Shown here: positions 49,526-58,080 of the stretch, one piece after another
Position numbering within the stretch: the stretch's first letter is position 1
Layout of the letters: each line of letters opens with the position of its first letter
Assembly: GCF_036781485.1 (NCBI RefSeq)
Contig: NZ_DAIQAX010000002.1
Coordinates: 71,482 to 135,481 of the forward strand
From: Thermocrinis sp.
Lineage (GTDB): Bacteria > Aquificota > Aquificia > Aquificales > Aquificaceae
Length of the DNA stretch: 64,000 nucleotides
Direction: 5' to 3'
Made by a program: the position numbers and the translations under genes
The notes under the pieces: model-generated
What the model saw: only the letters and a program-made list of their open reading frames with translations
Told to the model about the DNA's origin: nothing
The model's database searches: none

Positions 49526-50132
49526 GTATTCTATCGCGCCATAACCAGATGAGAACACCCATAACTATAAAGTAGCCGATAGTTACAACTCCCATGACCT
49601 TCCTCTTTGACTTTTCTTCTGGGGGAGGTTCAGCCACGGATTTTAAATAAGCCACTATCTTTGCGGTTTCTTCCGGTCTGCCTGTCATAACTGGTGGCAT
49701 GGTGGTGCCTGGTAGGATTTCTTGAGGCTTGAGAATGAAGTTATAAAGATAGCCCGGTCCTTTAACAAGGTAGCTTGTAGATAGGTCAGGTGGAACCTTA
49801 CCAAAAGATTCCTTCAGGGTATTTAAATCATTTGCAAACACCGCCTGGTAGATGTCATTCGGTAAAACTTTTCCATACTTTTCTTGAAGGGATTGAAGAA
49901 TGGGGTTAGCCTGGATTGAACTAGGATAAAGCGAGTCGTACCTTACAGAGTGGCAGGCAGCGCAGTTTTGTATGAAAAGCTCCCTCCCTTCCTTAGCGTA
50001 TTTTACGTCCATTATTATCTTTTCGTGCTCTTCTGGTATTTCGTACTCTGCATGGGGGGCAAATATGTTGTTAATCCACACTATGTAAAAGAAGACTACC
50101 ACTAAGACTGTTAAGAGTATAGCCCTTATCAT
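49503..50132 (-). CDS. petC: Cytochrome c1-like subunit of the bc1 complex
   Basis: 209 residues: N-terminal membrane or signal segment (about 3-22), haem site C57-AA-C60-H61, methionine ligand in PGTTMPPVM (M145 or M149), and a C-terminal membrane anchor (about 180-200). It is the electron exit of the quinol-cytochrome c oxidoreductase. ATGA overlap with the cytochrome b gene. Third gene in the order Rieske-cyt b-cyt c1. Confidence 0.92.
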   Translation of the reverse strand: MIRAILLTVLVVVFFYIVWINNIFAPHAEYEIPEEHEKIIMDVKYAKEGRELFIQNCAACHSVRYDSLYPSSIQANPILQSLQEKYGKVLPNDIYQAVFANDLNTLKESFGKVPPDLSTSYLVKGPGYLYNFILKPQEILPGTTMPPVMTGRPEETAKIVAYLKSVAEPPPEEKSKRKVMGVVTIGYFIVMGVLIWLWRDRILKRIGLH

Positions 50133-51340
50133 TGCCTATCACCTCCCTTAGCTTTATACCAGCCCCATTCTATAAGGGATATTATCGGCAATGCTAAGAA
50201 GAAAGACAGAAAGCCTAACGTAAATATTAACCCAAGTAGAGCGTTGGTTGGAGTGGGTGGCATAGTTCCAAGTATAGTAAGAGCCATGGAAGATATTACA
50301 AGCACTATGAACATTATAAAGAACAGTGGTCTGTTTCTTGCACTCCTAAGCGGTGAGAAATCCAAGAATGGGAGTATTAACAGAAGCAGAAGGGCTAAGT
50401 TGAAGACTACAAATCCCAAGAACTTATCCGGAATTGACCTAAACATAGTGTAGAAGGCCAAAAGATACCATTCGGGCGCTATGTGTGCAGGAGTTTTGAA
50501 AGGATCCGCTGGGTCGTAGTTGTCTGCCGGTAGGAAGTGTTTCATGTAGAAGAACACAAAGAAGAAGAAAACTGCTAAGTATCCCATCAAATAGGCACCT
50601 TCTTTTAATGTTATGTACGGGTGGAAAGGCACACCTTCTTTTTTCTTGTCTATTTCTCTACCGTCTGGAGATGTTATACCGTGGGCCCTGACTAGGTAGA
50701 AGTGAAAGCCTACTAAACTCAGGAGTATTAAGGGAAGTAGCCATATGTGGAGTCCGTAAAACCTTCCTAGGGTTATCTGCCCAAGCTCATAACCACCTTT
50801 CATCCATATGGATATGGTTTCTCCTATTTTGAGCTTTCCTATTATGGGAGCACTGTCTATGGAGGTGGGGATTTCAGTGGTTACCACCATACCCCAGTAG
50901 GATAGCTGTCCCCAAGGAAGCAAATATCCGGACAAAGCAGTCATCAGAAGGACAAAGTATATAAAGAAGCCCACTATCCAGGTTAGCTCCCTTGGTTTTT
51001 TATAGGCGTTGTAGTATATGCCGGTGAATATATGAAGATAGACTACAGCTAAGAAAAAGTTTGCACCTGCTGCATGGACCTGACGCAACAACCACATAAA
51101 GGGAACTTCTTTCATTATGGTGTAGTTGACGCTGTCAAAAGCCCTGTGTATGTTTGGCTCATAATACATAGTCAGGAATATACCAGAGATCACCTGAATT
51201 AAGAAAGCGATCAACGCCATTACGCCAAAAGCGTAAGGGAAAGTCAAATTCTTAGGCACTTTGTATTCAACCATCTGAGATTGCCAAAGATCTGAAAGCT
51301 TGCTTCTGTCGTTAAACCATCTTCCTATTCTTCCAAACAT
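50129..51340 (-). CDS. petB: Cytochrome b of the bc1 complex
   Basis: 403 residues with eight or so membrane helices. Haem-ligand regions are WLLRQVHAAGANFFLAVVYLHIF and GRFYGLHIWLLPLILLSLVGFHFYLVRAHG; the quinol-oxidation (Qo) motif is PEWYLLAFY. It is fused-length (N- and C-halves together), unlike the split b6/subunit IV. AAGGAGGT lies before the ATG. Confidence 0.96.
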   Translation of the reverse strand: MFGRIGRWFNDRSKLSDLWQSQMVEYKVPKNLTFPYAFGVMALIAFLIQVISGIFLTMYYEPNIHRAFDSVNYTIMKEVPFMWLLRQVHAAGANFFLAVVYLHIFTGIYYNAYKKPRELTWIVGFFIYFVLLMTALSGYLLPWGQLSYWGMVVTTEIPTSIDSAPIIGKLKIGETISIWMKGGYELGQITLGRFYGLHIWLLPLILLSLVGFHFYLVRAHGITSPDGREIDKKKEGVPFHPYITLKEGAYLMGYLAVFFFFVFFYMKHFLPADNYDPADPFKTPAHIAPEWYLLAFYTMFRSIPDKFLGFVVFNLALLLLLILPFLDFSPLRSARNRPLFFIMFIVLVISSMALTILGTMPPTPTNALLGLIFTLGFLSFFLALPIISLIEWGWYKAKGGDRQ

Positions 51341-51358
51341 GTTCCTACCTCCTTTGCA

Positions 51359-51877
51359 TTAAGTAAGTTCTTTAACGAAACCTTCTTCTCCTATTACGAG
51401 TTTGTTGTTTTCTTTCTTTTGAGGAGGAACAAAAAGTGGTCTTGGTGGTGGCCCTGCTATGTTGTCTCCCCATGGGGAGTAATATCCTCCATGGCAGGGA
51501 CAGTGGAATATAGGATAGTTAAACTCTCCTTCTCCCTGTGGTTTCCAGAGCGGTACACAGCCAAGGTGGGTGCACACCGCTATTAGGGCATAGGCATTTT
51601 GTCCTTGGAGTAGCTGACTATTTCTAGCTTCAGTCACCTTACCGTTCCACTGAAAACCCTCTGGCAGCTTTACCACAAACACGGGCTTTCCTTTCCAAGA
51701 TACAACTCTGACCTGAAGGTCCTGTATCTGGGATAGGTCTACCTCCACCTTTGCCCCTGCCAAGGAAGCCTGACTGGGAGAAAGAACTTTCACGAGTGGA
51801 TAAAGCACCCCAACTACCCCTAAGGCACCTAAACCTCCTACTGCTAGACCTAAAAGGTCCCTTCTTGAAGCCTCCAT
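51359..51877 (-). CDS. petA: Rieske iron-sulfur protein
   Basis: 172 residues from ATG 51877, which has AGGAGG (complement of 51885-51890) seven bases before it; the longer frame lacks one. A twin-arginine N-terminus (MEASRRDLLG) and a hydrophobic segment (to about 27) suit Tat export. Cluster ligands are C102-T-H104-LG-C107 and C126-P-C128-H129. It leads the bc1 operon. Confidence 0.95.
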   Translation of the reverse strand: MEASRRDLLGLAVGGLGALGVVGVLYPLVKVLSPSQASLAGAKVEVDLSQIQDLQVRVVSWKGKPVFVVKLPEGFQWNGKVTEARNSQLLQGQNAYALIAVCTHLGCVPLWKPQGEGEFNYPIFHCPCHGGYYSPWGDNIAGPPPRPLFVPPQKKENNKLVIGEEGFVKELT

Positions 51878-51966
51878 TGCACAGCCTCCTTTAATAAAGT
51901 TAAGAAGTAAATTATATATCAATATTCTAATTCAACGTATAAATTATCACTTGATCATCTTAAAAT

Positions 51967-51978
51967 ACACTTTAGTGT
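51967..51978. promoter_or_regulatory. Short palindrome between the bc1 operon and serA
   Basis: ACACT-TT-AGTGT is a perfect 5-bp palindrome in the 140-base divergent spacer 51878-52017. The spacer is otherwise AT-rich. Operator role is possible but unsupported beyond position. Confidence 0.25.
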
Positions 51979-52004
51979 CTGAAAATTAAAGCTAATTTTG
52001 GGTT

Positions 52005-52010
52005 TATAAT
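52005..52010 (+). promoter_or_regulatory. -10 box of serA, probably leaderless
   Basis: TATAAT 52005-52010 begins 13 bases before the serA ATG (52018) with no Shine-Dalgarno site. Transcription would start at or next to the ATG. Confidence 0.5.
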
Positions 52011-52017
52011 AATTTTG

Positions 52018-53610
52018 ATGTTTAGAATCCTGATTACAGATCCGATTTCTGAAAAGGGTATTGAGATACTTAGAAAGGAATCAGATTTTGAGGTGGATTA
52101 CGAGCCAGACATTTCCTATCAGGAACTTTTGGAAGTTATAAAAGACTACGACTGCATAATCACAAGAAGCAGAACTCCAGTTACCGCAGAACTTTTGGAA
52201 AGGGCGGAAAACTTAAAAGTAATTGGTAGAGCTGGTGTAGGTGTGGATAACGTAGATATTGAGGAATCATCAAAAAGGGGCATTTTGGTCATTAATACCC
52301 CTGGTGCAAATACCATAGGCGCTACCGAGCTTACAATTGGTCATATGTTAAACGTTATAAGAAACTTTCATGTAGCTCACAACTCTATGCTGGAAGGAAG
52401 GTGGGATAGGAAGAAGTTTATGGGTACAGAGTTATACGGAAAAACCTTAGGAATAATAGGTTTGGGGAATATTGGCTCTCAGGTGGCAATTAGATGCAAA
52501 GCCTTTGGGATGAGAGTCTTTGCCTACGATCCTTACATTCCAAGGGAAAAAGCAGACAGACTTGGAGTAAAACTCTTTGACGATCTGAAGGAAATGTTAA
52601 AGCAGGTGGATGTTCTGACCATACACGCTCCGCTGACCCACGAGACAAAGCATATGATAACAAGAAGAGAATTTGAACTGATGAAGGATGGGGCTATACT
52701 GATCAACTGTGCCAGGGGTGGGATAGTAAAGGACGAGGATCTGATATGGGCTTTGGAAACTGGCAAGCTCGGAGGAGTGGGGCTGGACGTTTATTCGGTA
52801 GAACCACCACCTTATGAGTTTATAGAAAAGCTCAAAAAGTTTCCCAACGTGTCCCTCTCACCGCACATAGGAGCCAACACTTACGAATCCCAAGAGAACG
52901 TGGCGGTTATAATAGCCCAGCAGGTGGTTAAGGCCTTAAGGGGTCAAACGGTAGAGTATGCGGTAAATGCTCCCTTTCCAGACCTTTCCGTGCTTACTCT
53001 GATAAAACCCCATCTGGATCTGGCAGAGAGGATGGGTAAATTTTTAGTGCAGTGGGCTGAGGAAGGAATAAGGGAGGTGCATATAGAAGTTAGAGGGGAT
53101 ATAGCGGAGCATTTCCATCCTATAGCTTCTGCGGTTTTGATGGGAATACTCAAAGAAGTGGTAGATTTTCCCATAAATATAATAAATGCATCTTATGTAG
53201 CCAAGGATAGAGGTTTAAAGGTTGAGGAGCTAACATCTACAGAAACTGTAGATTTTAAGCACTACATAAAAGTAGTTGCAAAATCAGATGGATACGAAAA
53301 GGTAGTGGTTGGTACTGTGTTGGAGGGGAACATTCCGCGTATTGTGCAAATAGACAAATACAGGGTGGATGTGGAACCAGAGGGCATAATGCTTCTGTTT
53401 GAAAACAAGGACGTGCCCGGAGTGATAGGAAAGATAGGGACTCTGCTAGGAAAGGCAAATGTAAATATTGCCGGATTTAGGCTTGGAAGGGAAAAGAAAG
53501 GTGGCATAGCCCTTGGAATACTAAACTTGGACGATGAAGTGCCTGAAGAGGTAATAGAGGAGATAAGAAAACTCCCAGAGATTCTGCTTGTGAAACAAGT
53601 AAAGGTATAA
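52018..53610 (+). CDS. serA: D-3-phosphoglycerate dehydrogenase
   Basis: First step of serine synthesis. 530 residues in the long form: NAD-binding dehydrogenase (GKTLGIIGLGNIGSQVAIRCKAFGMRVFAYDPY, the NCARGGIVKDEDL and SPHIGANTYESQ catalytic regions), an intermediate domain and a C-terminal ACT domain (NKDVPGVIGKIGTLLGKANVNIAGFRLGR) for serine feedback. ATG 52018 is used; an in-frame TTG lies just before. Confidence 0.97.
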   Translation: MFRILITDPISEKGIEILRKESDFEVDYEPDISYQELLEVIKDYDCIITRSRTPVTAELLERAENLKVIGRAGVGVDNVDIEESSKRGILVINTPGANTIGATELTIGHMLNVIRNFHVAHNSMLEGRWDRKKFMGTELYGKTLGIIGLGNIGSQVAIRCKAFGMRVFAYDPYIPREKADRLGVKLFDDLKEMLKQVDVLTIHAPLTHETKHMITRREFELMKDGAILINCARGGIVKDEDLIWALETGKLGGVGLDVYSVEPPPYEFIEKLKKFPNVSLSPHIGANTYESQENVAVIIAQQVVKALRGQTVEYAVNAPFPDLSVLTLIKPHLDLAERMGKFLVQWAEEGIREVHIEVRGDIAEHFHPIASAVLMGILKEVVDFPINIINASYVAKDRGLKVEELTSTETVDFKHYIKVVAKSDGYEKVVVGTVLEGNIPRIVQIDKYRVDVEPEGIMLLFENKDVPGVIGKIGTLLGKANVNIAGFRLGREKKGGIALGILNLDDEVPEEVIEEIRKLPEILLVKQVKV

Positions 53611-53660
53611 GGTTTTTGTTTTCTTGGCGGAGAATTGGGGAAGGGGTAGATGTTTTAAAG

Positions 53661-53690
53661 ACTTGACAATAACACACTAAATATTATTAT
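53661..53690 (+). promoter_or_regulatory. clpB promoter with the dnaK-type motif
   Basis: ACTTGACAA (53661-53669), six bases, ACTAAA (53676-53681), the same as before dnaK. TTGACA (53663-53668) and TATTAT (53685-53690) are 16 bases apart. The downstream TACTATCAATT and GGAGG also resemble the dnaK leader. Confidence 0.65.
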
Positions 53691-53719
53691 TAATCCTACT
53701 ATCAATTTGGAGGACAGAG

Positions 53720-56653
53720 ATGTTTAGTGAGAACATTCTTTCCGCAAAGTCTTTGGAATACCTAAACAGAGCAAAGGAACTGGCAAGATCCCAGCAGGAT
53801 ACTAAGGTAGATACGGATCACCTTCTTATGGTTATGCTGGCGGACGAAAAGTCAGCTCTTAGAAAGTATCTTGAGAGGAGGGGAATAGAGCCTAAGGAGT
53901 TCTTAAAGAGGGTAGGGGAGTATTTAAACAGAGTTAAAGGGCAGGTTCAGAAGGTAGCGGAGCAAGAAGCTAAGCATCTAATAGACCTAAGAAGCAAGAT
54001 AATGCAAATAAAGTCTGACATAGGACAGGTTCAGATAGAGCTGGAAAAGATAAGAAGAGCAAAGGAAGATGTTAAAAGGGAAATAGATAGAGCAAGAAGA
54101 TATGGGGATTACTGGAGCGTTAGGGAGTTGGAGGTTGAATATGCAAGGCTTGAGAGGATAGAATCCCAGTACAGGGCTCAGTTAGATAGCGTGGAGAGAA
54201 GTTTGGTGGGGGTTTTTAAGCAAGAAGACGTAAGGGCTTTCTTAGAAAACAAGCTTTCTATAGATGGATTGGTTAAAAAGGCTTTGGAACAATCTCCTGT
54301 CTTGGAACAGCTAAAGGAGATCGGTTTATCTCCTGAAAGGTTCAAGGATCTTGTTTATCAGAGAGTTTTTGGAATAGCACCTGCTTTTGATTACTCTCAA
54401 AACTTGGTTAAAGTGATGGAAAGGGCTCAAGACTTGGCTGTGAGAGAAGGAAAAGCACAGGTGGAACCTTATCACATAGCTACAGCCTTGCTTGAGGTGG
54501 AAGAATCCATAGGTAGTAAATTATTAAAAGAAAGCTTAGGAGGTGAAAGGATGAAAGATGTAAGCCAAGAGCTAAAGGAAGAGGAAAGGTCTCCTCTGGA
54601 GAGGTTTGGCACAAATCTAACCCAGCTTGCAAAGGAAGGCAAACTGGATCCAGTTATAGGCAGAGAAAGGGAGATAAATCAGGTAATAGAGGTGCTTCTT
54701 AGGAAGTCTAAGAATAATCCTGTCTTAGTTGGTGATCCAGGCGTTGGTAAAACCGCCATAGTGGAGGGGTTGGCTCAAAGGATAGCAAACAAGGAGGTTC
54801 CCATCGAATTACAAGATAAAGAGGTTATAAGCATAGACATGGGCTCTTTGGTGGCAGGCTCCAAATACAGAGGTGAGTTTGAGGAGAGACTAAAAAGTCT
54901 TTTGGAGGAAGTAAAGCAAAAGTCTAACGTAATACTGTTCATAGACGAAATTCACACGGTGGTTGGGGCAGGGAAAGCTGAAGGCTCCTTGGATGCGGGG
55001 AACATGCTAAAGCCTGCCCTGGCAAGGGGAGAGATAAGGCTTATTGGTGCTACCACGGTAGATGAATACAGGAAGTACATAGAGAAAGACCCAGCTTTGG
55101 AAAGAAGATTTCAACCTATATACGTAGATGAGCCAACCGAAGAAGAAACCATAGAGATACTAAAAGGTCTGCGCCAAAGACTTGAGAATCACCACAAAGT
55201 GAAAATATCCGATGAAGCTATAGAGAGTGCAGTAAAACTCACCAAAAGGTTCGTCACGTTCAGAAAGCTTCCAGACAAAGCTATAGACGCCCTGGATCAA
55301 GCCTGTGCAAGGAAAAAGCTCTCGGTAGTCTCCGTTCCACCAGAGATCCAAGAGCTGGAAAGAAAAATAAAAGCTCTGGACGAAGAAATACAAAAGGCTT
55401 TCTTAGAAGGAAGTTACGAAAAGGAAGCTCAGCTGAAAATAAGGAAGATACAGTTAGAAAAGGAAAAGCAAGATCTTCTTTCCAAATTGGGAAGTATAGA
55501 TCTTAAGATACAGGAAATCAAAAAGAGGATGGAAGAGCTAGACAGCGAAATCATCAAAGCTTCCGAAAGGGGAGACTATGAGAGGGAGGCAAACCTAAAG
55601 ATAGAGAAGATAAAGCTTGAGAAGGAGCTGAAAGAGCTTGAAAGTGCCAAAAGCCAGCAATTGGTGGTAAGCTCCGAAGACGTTGCTCAGGTGGTTTCTG
55701 AATGGACTGGCATCCCCCTTTCTAAGCTAAAGGAAGAGGAAATGGAAAGGCTGTTAAAACTTGAAGAGGAGCTTCACAAAAGGGTTATAGACCAGGAACA
55801 TGCGGTTAACGCGGTAGCTCAGGCAATAAGAAGAGCAAGGGCGGGACTGAAGGATCCAAAAAGGCCCATAGCCAGCTTTCTATTCTTGGGTCCTACTGGA
55901 GTAGGAAAGACCGAACTTTCAAAAGCACTGGCAGAGCTTCTCTTTGGAGAAGAGGATGCTCTCATTAGGCTTGACATGTCAGAGTTCAAAGAAGAGCACA
56001 GCGTAGCAAAGCTAATAGGCGCTCCCCCAGGTTATGTAGGTTACGAAGAAGGCGGAAAACTAACAGAAGCAGTAAGAAGAAAACCTTATTCTGTGCTTCT
56101 TTTAGACGAGATAGAAAAAGCCCATCCAAGGGTCTTTGACCTGTTCTTACAGGTGCTGGACGACGGAAGGCTAACAGATTCGCACGGAAGAACGGTAGAT
56201 TTTAGAAACACAGTAATCATAATGACATCTAACATAGGTTCCCAGTATCTTCTTACTGATAAGATAGAGCAGGAGTTTGAAAAGGCAAAGGAAAAGGTCT
56301 TAGAAGAACTAAGATACTACTTCAGACCAGAGTTTCTAAACAGGATAGACGAGGTGATTGTCTTCAAACCTTTGACTATGAAGGAGTTACTTCAGATAAT
56401 AGACCTGCTTATTGCAAACATCAACAAGCGCCTTGCAGAGAAGAATATAAAGATAGAGCTAACAGAAGAAGCAAAGAAGCATTTGGTTAAGCTTGGATAC
56501 GAACCTACTTATGGTGCCAGACCTTTAAAGCGAACTCTTCAGAGGTATCTGGAAAATCCTTTAGCGGAGAAGATAATAAAAGGTGAGATAAAAGAAGGAG
56601 ATTTGGTGCGTGTTAGTTTATTGAACGAAAAATTGGAATTTGAGAGAGTATAA
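53720..56653 (+). CDS. clpB: ClpB disaggregase with an inserted coiled coil in the N-domain
   Basis: Hexameric AAA+ disaggregase that works with DnaK. 977 residues, about 120 longer than E. coli ClpB. The Clp_N repeats (about 8-70 and 230-280) are split by a coiled-coil insert (about 75-210). Walker A sites are G338-DPGVGK-T345 and G724-PTGVGK-T731. The middle coiled coil lies at about 530-640. A motif xGDY or xGSY followed by a basic helix occurs twice there (G564 and G618) and once in the N insert (G129). Confidence 0.95.
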   Translation: MFSENILSAKSLEYLNRAKELARSQQDTKVDTDHLLMVMLADEKSALRKYLERRGIEPKEFLKRVGEYLNRVKGQVQKVAEQEAKHLIDLRSKIMQIKSDIGQVQIELEKIRRAKEDVKREIDRARRYGDYWSVRELEVEYARLERIESQYRAQLDSVERSLVGVFKQEDVRAFLENKLSIDGLVKKALEQSPVLEQLKEIGLSPERFKDLVYQRVFGIAPAFDYSQNLVKVMERAQDLAVREGKAQVEPYHIATALLEVEESIGSKLLKESLGGERMKDVSQELKEEERSPLERFGTNLTQLAKEGKLDPVIGREREINQVIEVLLRKSKNNPVLVGDPGVGKTAIVEGLAQRIANKEVPIELQDKEVISIDMGSLVAGSKYRGEFEERLKSLLEEVKQKSNVILFIDEIHTVVGAGKAEGSLDAGNMLKPALARGEIRLIGATTVDEYRKYIEKDPALERRFQPIYVDEPTEEETIEILKGLRQRLENHHKVKISDEAIESAVKLTKRFVTFRKLPDKAIDALDQACARKKLSVVSVPPEIQELERKIKALDEEIQKAFLEGSYEKEAQLKIRKIQLEKEKQDLLSKLGSIDLKIQEIKKRMEELDSEIIKASERGDYEREANLKIEKIKLEKELKELESAKSQQLVVSSEDVAQVVSEWTGIPLSKLKEEEMERLLKLEEELHKRVIDQEHAVNAVAQAIRRARAGLKDPKRPIASFLFLGPTGVGKTELSKALAELLFGEEDALIRLDMSEFKEEHSVAKLIGAPPGYVGYEEGGKLTEAVRRKPYSVLLLDEIEKAHPRVFDLFLQVLDDGRLTDSHGRTVDFRNTVIIMTSNIGSQYLLTDKIEQEFEKAKEKVLEELRYYFRPEFLNRIDEVIVFKPLTMKELLQIIDLLIANINKRLAEKNIKIELTEEAKKHLVKLGYEPTYGARPLKRTLQRYLENPLAEKIIKGEIKEGDLVRVSLLNEKLEFERV

Positions 56654-56654
56654 T
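56649..56654 (+). promoter_or_regulatory. -10 box for the FAD protein, probably leaderless
   Basis: TATAAT overlaps the clpB stop codon and begins 14 bases before ATG 56663, with no Shine-Dalgarno site. Confidence 0.45.
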
Positions 56655-56662
56655 ATTTAACC

Positions 56663-57262
56663 ATGCACGATGTGATCATAATCGGTGGTGGAGCGAGTGG
56701 TTTGGCGTGTGCTTTAACCTTAGTATCTGCAAGAGGTAGAGATTGGAGCTGGGCTGAAGATAGAAAGTATCTGGTTTTTGACACGGACCAATCGGATTTA
56801 AACAAGGCATACCTGAAGAACGTGCCCGGCTTGCCACCTATCTCGGGAAAAGAGCTTTTAAGTATAATGAGAAAACAGATAGAGGATTGGGGTGGTGTGG
56901 AGTTTTCTCAGGAGAGGGTAATAAAGATAAACAGGGAAGACGACGGAAACTACAAAGTTGTCACAGAGTCTGGTGCTCAATACAGCTCAACTTACTTAGT
57001 TTTGGCTTGTGGATTTAAAGAGTTCAGCATAGAGGGCTTGGGTTTGGAAGTTATAGAAAATCCCAAGTCCCCAAAGCCTGGTAGGGTTATGATAAAGCAC
57101 AAAGATTATGAGGTTTTACCTAACTTGTTTGTGGTTGGAACTTTGGCTGGGCTTAGCTCTCATTTTGCTTCCTGTGCGGGCTCTGGTGTGGAGGTTGCGG
57201 TGGAAATTCTTTCCCGAATGGCGGGCAAAAGGATAGTAATCCACGACGTGCCGCAGGATTGA
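56663..57262 (+). CDS. Minimal FAD-binding thioredoxin-reductase-like protein
   Basis: 199 residues. The N-terminus has the dinucleotide fold DVIIIGGGASGLACAL, the middle has YLVLACGF, and the end has the FAD-closing segment NLFVVGTLAGLSSHFASCAGSGVEVAVEILSRM. The NADPH domain and CxxC pair of thioredoxin reductase are absent, so it is a bare FAD domain that must take electrons in another way. It overlaps the following membrane gene by TTGA. Function not assignable. Confidence 0.75.
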   Translation: MHDVIIIGGGASGLACALTLVSARGRDWSWAEDRKYLVFDTDQSDLNKAYLKNVPGLPPISGKELLSIMRKQIEDWGGVEFSQERVIKINREDDGNYKVVTESGAQYSSTYLVLACGFKEFSIEGLGLEVIENPKSPKPGRVMIKHKDYEVLPNLFVVGTLAGLSSHFASCAGSGVEVAVEILSRMAGKRIVIHDVPQD

Positions 57263-58080
57263 AAAAGATATTTCCCTTTCTCCTATCTTTCACCTTTCTT
57301 TCCCTTCTTTTCTACTTTTTGCCACCAAAGGAGATAATAAACTTTCTTGGGTTGATAACTCTAAAGGGCTTTCTTCTTGCAAGCTTTTTTTATGGGATGA
57401 GCCACATTACCAGGAGTATAAGATGGAAAATACTTCTTAAAGACATCTCCTTTTTTCAGTCCTTCTTCATAAACAGTGCGAACGTGTTTTTGAATAACTT
57501 ACTGCCCGCAAGGACTGGAGAGCTCAGCTGGTTTTACTACTCAAGAAAACTTGGGATTAACCTTTCAACCTCTTTGGTAGTTTTTCTCTGGGGAAGGCTA
57601 CTGGACCTCTTTGGACTTTTTATCCTTACCACTTTCTTTTATGCGCTTGAGAAGACAAGCCTCTACCTTGGATTTCTTCCGGTTTTTTTGTTTTCAATCT
57701 CCCTTTTTCTGCATGTTCCTTTAAGAAGATTTAAAGGGCTTGACGCTAACTTTTACAGTTCCCTTTTGGCTTGCGTTCTCTCTCTGATCTCTGCCCTTCT
57801 GAAGTTTTCCAGCCTTATGTTTTTGGTAGGTTTGGATCCTTCTGTTTTATTGTTTTTAAGTTTTTTAGGTGGTGAGCTAAGCACGGTTTTGCCTATTCAC
57901 AGCTTTGGTGGCTTTGGCACCTACGAGCTTAGTTTTTCTTTGCCTCAAAAGCTCTTTGGAGAGAGCCTTAAGGAGCCTATAAAGCTTGCCCTTGTGTTTC
58001 ACGCTTTTCTTCTTCTATCTTCTGCTCTTTATGGCATACCTTCCCTGATATTTCTACATCGTAAGACATCTAAGTTTTAA
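57259..58080 (+). CDS. UPF0104/AglD-like integral membrane protein
   Basis: 273 residues with about seven membrane segments and the lysylphosphatidylglycerol-synthase transmembrane pattern (FFINSANVFLNNLLPARTGELSWFYYSRK; HSFGGFGTYELSF). Members are thought to move or modify lipid-linked substrates. TTG start in a TTGA overlap with the FAD gene. Its end overlaps gltB by 11 bases. Confidence 0.75.
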   Translation: MKKIFPFLLSFTFLSLLFYFLPPKEIINFLGLITLKGFLLASFFYGMSHITRSIRWKILLKDISFFQSFFINSANVFLNNLLPARTGELSWFYYSRKLGINLSTSLVVFLWGRLLDLFGLFILTTFFYALEKTSLYLGFLPVFLFSISLFLHVPLRRFKGLDANFYSSLLACVLSLISALLKFSSLMFLVGLDPSVLLFLSFLGGELSTVLPIHSFGGFGTYELSFSLPQKLFGESLKEPIKLALVFHAFLLLSSALYGIPSLIFLHRKTSKF

